DNA of 63,722 nt, taken from an uncultured Prevotellaceae bacterium. GTDB taxonomy: Bacteria > Bacteroidota > Bacteroidia > Bacteroidales > Bacteroidaceae. Where the stretch lies: the NCBI GenBank assembly GCA_902776195.1, contig CACYPF010000014.1, positions 1 to 63,722 of the forward strand. Direction: 5' to 3'. The position numbers and the translations under genes were made by a program. The notes below the pieces were generated by a model, which worked only from the letters and a program-made list of their open reading frames with translations, ran no database searches and was not told the origin of the DNA. Positions 58,975 to 63,722 of this stretch are shown piece after piece (position 1 is the first letter of the stretch; every line of letters begins with the position of its first letter).

Positions 58975-59127
58975 ATGGATAAGAAAAATTACATGACTCC
59001 GGAGATGGAGTTGATTACAATTGACACGATGCAGTTGTTGAGTGCTTCTGCAGGTGCTGGAATTAACAGTGATTACTCAGTACCTTCTGGTAACGAGCCC
59101 TCTTCTGAACAACCAGAAGAGTGGTAA
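58975..59127 (+). CDS. 50-residue peptide of the KxYMxPEME type
   Basis: ATG at 58975 after an in-frame upstream ATG (58912) that would lie in poor context. MDKKNYMTPEMELITIDTMQ, then LLSASAGAGIN, ends with an acidic, proline/glutamate-rich tail. In Bacteroidales, short peptides with Y-M-x-P-x-M-E and LL-x-S phrases are common next to surface-protein genes and may be processed precursors; this is inference. 96 nt after the BspA-like gene and followed by a terminator. Confidence 0.6.
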   Translation: MDKKNYMTPEMELITIDTMQLLSASAGAGINSDYSVPSGNEPSSEQPEEW

Positions 59128-59154
59128 ATAGAACTAAGAAGGTAATTTATAAAA

Positions 59155-59193
59155 GGTGCGCAGGCGCAATTAGTGTACTGCGCACCGTTTTCT
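59155..59193 (+). terminator. Terminator after the 50-codon gene
   Basis: Perfect 9-bp stem GGTGCGCAG (59155-59163) with CTGCGCACC (59178-59186), then GTTTTCT. Confidence 0.88.
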
Positions 59194-59253
59194 AAAAAGT
59201 CAGCAGAACGACTCTGCCATCCGCACTAATTGAAAATATTTAATTTTAAACAG

Positions 59254-59400
59254 ATGGCACGATGTTTAAACTGCCCTGCAGAAAAACCTGTCAGTGTGAC
59301 AGACTATTTCCGCTTCCGCTACGGCAAATGGGAATATGTCAGTGCATATTGTAGGCGTCTTCCAAGAAGACTATGCAGACTCCTCTGGTTCAGGGGTTGA
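59254..59400 (+). CDS. 48-residue CxxC peptide, uncertain
   Basis: ATG at 59254, TGA at 59398-59400. MARCLNCPAEKPVSVTDYFR has a CxxC at residues 4-7, and the C-terminal half is strongly Arg-rich (RRLPRRLCRLLWFRG). The first 35 residues look protein-like; the rest may be repeat-derived. No family recognised. It lies between a terminator and the UUCG hairpin at 59411. Confidence 0.4.
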   Translation: MARCLNCPAEKPVSVTDYFRFRYGKWEYVSAYCRRLPRRLCRLLWFRG

Positions 59401-59410
59401 CCAAAGAACC

Positions 59411-59426
59411 AGCGTCCTTCGGGACG
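59411..59426 (+). terminator. UUCG-loop hairpin upstream of repeat A
   Basis: GCGTCC-TTCG-GGACGC, an exceptionally stable tetraloop hairpin, followed by TTTATATA. Weak T-run, so it may be a stabiliser or part of the repeat rather than a true terminator. Confidence 0.5.
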
Positions 59427-59436
59427 CTTTATATAT

Positions 59437-59491
59437 CGCAAAGCCGCCATACGATGGCGCAAGGAAGAGCGAAACTTCGCTTTGCGACAAA
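59437..59491. repeat. Repeat A, left copy (55 nt)
   Basis: CGCAAAGCC start, then GGCGCAAGG, the palindrome AGCGAAACTTCGCT and TTTGCGACAAA end. Three mismatches to the copy at 61026-61080. It lies immediately upstream of the HEPN-like gene. Confidence 0.9.
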
Positions 59492-59517
59492 AAACATTTA
59501 TCATTTATATTATAGCA

Positions 59518-60834
59518 ATGGCCAGTGAATTAATCCTTCCAGGACGATATGAACATATGAATGCGGTATCTCAACTCAATGGTAGCTGGGACCAAATCAA
59601 GTTATCCATTCGTGATGATTATCAAAATGACCCTGTCCTAGATAAAGCAAAGGCGGCAAATGAAGCAGGTCTTAATGATGCTGCCATCAACTATATATGG
59701 AACCTAGCAATGTATGACCTGCGTCGTAAAATAGTCACTTATGGGATAGAGTATTTTGCGTCAGCAATTAACTGGGGCGGTAGTCAATTGCGTACAATAG
59801 AGGATCTTAATGAAGTAAAGGATTATGAAGTGATTAATGGCGCCTATACCTTAGGTATATTGTTGCCTGAGGCGCATTTTCATTTGCAGCATTGTCGTGA
59901 AATCAGGAATAAATTCTCTACAGCCCATTATCCGATGGGGGAGATAGACGGAATTGAGTTGCTTAACTTTGTTAAAAACTGCGTGAAGTATGTCTTGACT
60001 TTCGACCTTCCTGTCCCTGGTCTGCAGATAAAGGACCTCATTAGTAAACTATCCGCAGAGAAGGTTGAAGCAAATGATAAGACTACGTTGTTGATAGAAG
60101 GACAAGCAGGAAAAATACGTGAAGCAATAATGCATTCATTTTTCTCAAGTTTTATCAAGCAGGATTGTGATGCGACTCTAAAAAGTAATATCAAAGTCAT
60201 TGCTCCGGAAATATGGAAAACATTAGATGACGAATTTCGTAGCAATGTTGCTGTTCGTTATGTTTCACTGAAGGATGTCAAAAGTGATGATGAGATCCAT
60301 GAGGCTGAAGAGTTTTTGAAGTTAGTAGGAGGAATAAAGTATATCCCAGAAGACAACCGTGCTATTATATTCAACCGAGTTGCTCAACAATTTCTTGATG
60401 CTCATAATGGTTGGAACAACTTCTACAATGAGCCAACCTATGCAAAAGCCTTGCATGCCCTTGATAAAGAAGTTCCTATGGAGGCTTTAAGGACTTATGT
60501 TCTTTCTGTTGTTTCATCTTTTGTCGGGAATGGATATGGAGTCTCGAACGCAGCTCAGCCCTTTAATATTAAAATGCTTGAAAGTTTGTCTCAGGCGGGG
60601 GTTGATATGGTGTTTAAACTTTTTGCAAACGATTTAGACTTGATGGGCACAATGACGTATACCAATCCTGCAAAACGGATGAACCTCCTTATGGAAATAT
60701 TAAAGGAGAAAACTATCAGTGCAGAACATGAAGTCATATTTAAGTTCTATATAGGTTCTGATTCGAGGGCAATAAAAAAACATTTTGCAGAAAGATATAG
60801 GGAACGTACAGATTTGAAACCAGAGAATTCATGA
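59518..60834 (+). CDS. Helical protein with HEPN-like R-x6-H motif, candidate defence protein
   Basis: 438 residues from ATG at 59518; an earlier TTG frame from 59482 begins inside repeat A. Predicted largely alpha-helical. The N-terminal domain has AINYIWNLAMYDLRRKIVTY and EAHFHLQHCREIRNKFSTAH (Arg130-Asn131...His137), followed by a helix with FVKNCVKYVL. The RN-x5-H pattern in a helical pair resembles HEPN ribonucleases of abortive-infection and toxin proteins. The C-terminal part (about 170-438) is unrecognised. AT-rich, surrounded by repeats, next to an AriA-AriB pair. The HEPN call is inference. Confidence 0.55.
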   Translation: MASELILPGRYEHMNAVSQLNGSWDQIKLSIRDDYQNDPVLDKAKAANEAGLNDAAINYIWNLAMYDLRRKIVTYGIEYFASAINWGGSQLRTIEDLNEVKDYEVINGAYTLGILLPEAHFHLQHCREIRNKFSTAHYPMGEIDGIELLNFVKNCVKYVLTFDLPVPGLQIKDLISKLSAEKVEANDKTTLLIEGQAGKIREAIMHSFFSSFIKQDCDATLKSNIKVIAPEIWKTLDDEFRSNVAVRYVSLKDVKSDDEIHEAEEFLKLVGGIKYIPEDNRAIIFNRVAQQFLDAHNGWNNFYNEPTYAKALHALDKEVPMEALRTYVLSVVSSFVGNGYGVSNAAQPFNIKMLESLSQAGVDMVFKLFANDLDLMGTMTYTNPAKRMNLLMEILKEKTISAEHEVIFKFYIGSDSRAIKKHFAERYRERTDLKPENS

Positions 60835-60861
60835 AAACCCTTAGAAAGACTACAAACAAAA

Positions 60862-60936
60862 AGTCGGGGACTCTTGCTCTGGCAAGCGACTTCGTCGATG
60901 ACTGAATGATCCACTTAACGACTTTTGTCGATGACT
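60862..60936. repeat. Repeat B, left copy
   Basis: Begins with TCGGGGACTCT, then CGACTTCGTCGATGACT, then a 29-nt core at 60908-60936 (GATCCACTTAACGACTT and TTGTCGATGACT) identical to 63624-63652. CGAC-TTTT-GTCG forms a short hairpin. Confidence 0.85.
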
Positions 60937-61025
60937 CAACAATTCACAGGGATTGATTTATGCATGTTAATTCTATATTAGTTGATAGGGGACAGGATTC
61001 ATGCTTTACGTCCAGAAATAAAAAA

Positions 61026-61080
61026 CGCAAAGCCGTCATGGGATGGCGCAAGGAAGAGCGAAACTTCGCTTTGCGACAAA
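61026..61080. repeat. Repeat A, right copy (55 nt)
   Basis: 52 of 55 positions identical to 59437-59491, same orientation, 1.59 kb apart. It lies 41 nt before the AAA ATPase gene. Confidence 0.9.
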
Positions 61081-61121
61081 TAGAATAAAGGGAGGCATAC
61101 AAAGATAAATAATAAAAACGT

Positions 61122-62540
61122 ATGAAAGCAGAAATAGAGAATTTTAGCATTAAAGGACTTTTCGGCAAGAAAGACGTTAGTCTATCTTTCGAAAACAGGG
61201 TACAAGTCTATGTAGGAGAGAACGGTTTTGGCAAGACCACTGTTCTCAATCTGCTATACTATCTTCTGAGTTTTAAGTTTGAAGAAATGCTGAAAATAAA
61301 CTTCGTTTCGGTTTCAATTCAAATTAAGGGGAAGTCATACGATTTTACAAAGACTCAAATTCAAGCTTATGTTGAAAGGGATATTCCAACATATAGCCGA
61401 TCTCCGTATGTTAGATTTTTTTTGGCGAATTTGAGACCCACTGACATACGCGAGCTTAAAAAAATAATAGACAATTCTTCATTTGACAGAATTAGGAAAA
61501 TAAAGATGGTTTCAGACTACTTTCACAAAGTTGGACGAAATATTACTAATATTCCGTTAAATGAACAATATAACGCTGTTGTACAGGCTATTGCTTCAAA
61601 GGAAAAAACAGAAATATTCGATACATACATTGATTCTGTCAAGAGGCTGAATTATAAGATATTATATTTTCCTACATATCGACGTATTGAGATAGACAAA
61701 GAAAAGATTAGAAAGTCAATTCAAGGTAACGAGGACAAAGAAAGTTTCTTCTTTAATCTAGAGCAAGAGGAACAAAAAAATAGTTTGACCAAGATATCCC
61801 AGTTCATACATATGGGTATGGATGACTTTGTTGAGCGTAAAGACAAATTGTTGGAAAGAATATCCGATATTTCGCGAAGGAAACTTGATGCACTGTCTAC
61901 GGATATAATAAAGTGTGAAATTCAAGGGTATCCAGGAAGTACTAAGATAAAGGATAGTGATATTGAAACCGTACAGACTCTGCTGAGCCGCTCGCATATT
62001 GGCCTGGTCGATGATGACTTGAAGAAAGTAATAGAAATGATATCGAATGGAGAAGTGTACCTTGACAAAAATAAGGTACTCCTATATGTCATACGTCAGC
62101 TTCTCGATATATATAATTCATATGCAATTTATGACAGAGGACTGAAAAAGTTTGTCGAAGTTTGTAATCATTACTTGAATGATAAGCAGTTGATGTACGA
62201 TCAGGTAGCCTTAGAACTTTATATCCAGTTTAATGATGAACAGAGTAAGAGCGACATAGGATTTGACTTGCTTTCGTCTGGCGAAAAGCAAATCATCTCA
62301 ATGCTCGCAGAGGTATATTTGGACCCTGACAATAATTTTATCTTTATGATAGATGAACCGGAACTCTCGCTCTCTGTTTTCTGGCAGAAAATGCTAATAC
62401 CTGATATTATGGAATCTAATAGGTGCGCTCTGTTGTTTGCGGTGACCCATTCACCATATATTTTTGAGAACGAATACGACAGCTGTGCAGTAGGGATGAG
62501 TGAGTTTGTACAATTTAACAAGACAGAGGAGAGTGTATGA
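61122..62540 (+). CDS. AAA-family ATPase, AriA-like (PARIS)
   Basis: 472 residues. An ABC/SMC-type ATPase split by a long helical insertion. Walker A GENGFGKTT at 32-40; signature SSGEKQ at 385-390; Walker B FIFMIDEPELSL at about 406-417; H-loop His443 in VTHSPYIF. The start IENFSIKGLFGKKDVSLSF is typical of AAA_15-type defence ATPases. The downstream gene encodes a DUF4435 protein with a 4-nt overlap; this pair and these lengths match PARIS (AriA ATPase scaffold holding AriB). No independent family search was run. Confidence 0.78.
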   Translation: MKAEIENFSIKGLFGKKDVSLSFENRVQVYVGENGFGKTTVLNLLYYLLSFKFEEMLKINFVSVSIQIKGKSYDFTKTQIQAYVERDIPTYSRSPYVRFFLANLRPTDIRELKKIIDNSSFDRIRKIKMVSDYFHKVGRNITNIPLNEQYNAVVQAIASKEKTEIFDTYIDSVKRLNYKILYFPTYRRIEIDKEKIRKSIQGNEDKESFFFNLEQEEQKNSLTKISQFIHMGMDDFVERKDKLLERISDISRRKLDALSTDIIKCEIQGYPGSTKIKDSDIETVQTLLSRSHIGLVDDDLKKVIEMISNGEVYLDKNKVLLYVIRQLLDIYNSYAIYDRGLKKFVEVCNHYLNDKQLMYDQVALELYIQFNDEQSKSDIGFDLLSSGEKQIISMLAEVYLDPDNNFIFMIDEPELSLSVFWQKMLIPDIMESNRCALLFAVTHSPYIFENEYDSCAVGMSEFVQFNKTEESV

Positions 62541-63442
62541 CTTATGTAGATAAATTAAGGAGTGCACGTAATACGGTTCAGGATTGCTATATGCAGTATA
62601 ATGAAATCCGCCGTAAGAGACCAGATGCGTTCATAGCTTTTCTGGAGGGATATGATGCACCCTATTATCTGCCGTTTATAGAATCCATTATTGGTACGCA
62701 CCCGGAGCAGGTAATATGTCATAATAAGGCAAATGTTATATCTGTATATGATAGTCTATTAAAAAAGAAATTGTTGAAGAAGGCAAAGACAGGATTTTTT
62801 GTAGACAGGGATTATGATATCAATACTGTACTCATAAAGGATATCAATAACTTCTACGTGACAGAAGGCTATTCCGTTGAGAATTTCTATTGTACACAGA
62901 CTGCTTTAGAAAGAATTCTAAAGGATTATATGCACTATAATTGCGCCCACAAGGATTATGATGTGTTGGTAGAAAATTATCTAACCTTACAGCGCCAATT
63001 TAATCTTGCTATAGTTGACTTTAATGCCTATTACTGTAGCTTAAAAAGAAATAATATCAAAGTAGGCTGGAGCCTTTGTGAATCAGTTCCGTCACAATAT
63101 GTTGCTGTAGATTTTACTAACTATACTGTGGTCAAAGGGTATAATTGGGAGACTATTCGCCATAATTATCCTGCTAAGCCAGTTCCTTCAGCAGATGATG
63201 TAAAACATAATGCATTATGGATAATGAAGAATGTTGTAATGAATGTGAGAGGTAAATATGAATTCTCTTTCTTAATAAAGTTTCTTCAATCCTTACCTAA
63301 AGTAGTAAATGACCCTGCATCTGGTTTTGAAAATCATCCAATGAATTTTTCTATGGGTTATGCCGATGCTTTGTCTGCATTGGCTCAATATGCAGACAAA
63401 GATGATGGTTTGGCAAGCTATATACGCAGAAGGGTGGCTTAG
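62537..63442 (+). CDS. DUF4435 TOPRIM-like protein, AriB-like (PARIS effector)
   Basis: 301 residues. DUF4435 signatures: IAFLEGYDAPYYLPF (Glu37), FFVDRDYD (Asp90, Asp92, Asp94) and TEGYSVENFYC (Glu114). These form the acidic metal site of a TOPRIM-like nuclease. In PARIS, AriB is released from AriA on detecting a phage anti-restriction protein, then cuts host tRNA. Overlaps the ATPase gene by 4 nt. Followed 7 nt later by repeat B sequences. Function here is inferred from the family and pairing. Confidence 0.78.
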   Translation: MTYVDKLRSARNTVQDCYMQYNEIRRKRPDAFIAFLEGYDAPYYLPFIESIIGTHPEQVICHNKANVISVYDSLLKKKLLKKAKTGFFVDRDYDINTVLIKDINNFYVTEGYSVENFYCTQTALERILKDYMHYNCAHKDYDVLVENYLTLQRQFNLAIVDFNAYYCSLKRNNIKVGWSLCESVPSQYVAVDFTNYTVVKGYNWETIRHNYPAKPVPSADDVKHNALWIMKNVVMNVRGKYEFSFLIKFLQSLPKVVNDPASGFENHPMNFSMGYADALSALAQYADKDDGLASYIRRRVA

Positions 63443-63722
63443 TAAAAATCGGGGACTCTTAAAAATCGGGGACTTTAATGACCAATCCATTTTGACGAAA
63501 CGAGGGAGCCAAATTTTTTATTATTTTTATATTATTGTTCACATATTATATTAACCTATAGGAAATGAAAAGTATTTTGGAACTATCATGCGTAAAAGGG
63601 GAAACTCGGGGACGGCTCTGAAAGATCCACTTAACGACTTTTGTCGATGACTTCATAGGAAATCGAGAACTGAATGGTTAAAAAGGGAGGAAAAAGTTGG
63701 AAGTATCGACAGAATGATGTAT
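63443..63722. other. Window end, no gene recognised
   Basis: Apart from the repeat B pieces, only a 16-codon stub (ATG near 63565) and AT-rich sequence are seen. The accessory region may continue beyond the window. Confidence 0.5.
63449..63652. repeat. Repeat B, right copies
   Basis: TCGGGGACTCT at 63449, TCGGGGACTT at 63468 and TCGGGGAC at about 63606, followed by GCTCTG and the 29-nt core at 63624-63652 identical to 60908-60936. The stretch is AT-rich between these pieces. Confidence 0.8.

Noticed and set aside
59319-59504. A minus-strand ORF sharing a phrase (CRKAKFRSSLRH) with one at 60944-61168
   Set aside because: The shared phrase is simply the translation of repeat A in the same frame; the flanking codons are unrelated and the frames begin and end in non-coding sequence.

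Overview
The window looks like chromosomal DNA from a member of the Bacteroidota, most likely a Prevotella/Segatella-type Bacteroidales. The evidence is the recurring promoter -7 box TAnnTTTG (often with TTTG 19-20 nt upstream), many secreted proteins with C-terminal segments of the type IX secretion sorting style, DUF6242, DUF6089, DUF4294 and DUF2851 family proteins, the uppS-bamA-ompH-murI cluster, and a 2-oxoacid:ferredoxin oxidoreductase. No species call is possible from this alone.

Layout. 1-0.6 kb: start of a response regulator gene and a broken tRNA-Asn-like sequence. 0.65-15.4 kb: housekeeping genes on the + strand (S41 protease; rimP-nusA-infB; sufB-C-D-S with a WYL regulator; rnhB; a TPR/AraC-type regulator). 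15.4-22.2 kb: a run of small secreted proteins and lipoproteins, including two YARHG proteins and a five-repeat protein. 22.3-28.4 kb: korA-korB, a cytidylate-kinase-like gene, upp and pckA. 28.6-36.9 kb: a 31-codon membrane peptide gene, DUF6242 and DUF6089 proteins, uppS, bamA, three ompH genes and murI. 36.8-44.3 kb: a LolC/E-type permease, rbfA, DUF4294, an SF1 helicase, an ECF sigma factor with an unusual membrane partner, and a serpin. 44.4-55.4 kb: pectate lyase, RluA-type pseudouridine synthase, the GGGtGRT/Fe-S scaffold pair, a C_GCAxxG_C_C protein, dusB, dprA, a thioesterase, DUF2851, and the wreck of an ABC exporter gene. 55.7-56.1 kb: two candidate structured RNAs, one with 6S RNA-like architecture. 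56.4-59.4 kb: a BspA-like leucine-rich-repeat protein and small peptide genes. 59.4-63.7 kb: an AT-richer accessory segment with a helical protein carrying a HEPN-like R-x6-H motif and an AAA ATPase-DUF4435 pair matching the AriA-AriB (PARIS) anti-phage system. Two repeat families lie around these genes in the order A-B-A-B.

The least expected signal is a set of short heptamer arrays, usually exactly four units (28 nt), with a different heptamer at each locus. They occur between genes, inside open reading frames (three in the pseudouridine synthase gene, a six-unit version in dprA) and at gene ends, where they supply the stop codon. Other items to follow up are the small peptide genes with their own promoter and terminator, a promoter-hairpin repeat shared by two leaders, and several genes whose -7 box lies only 8-10 nt before the start codon. 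All functional calls come from reading the sequence; no database search was run.
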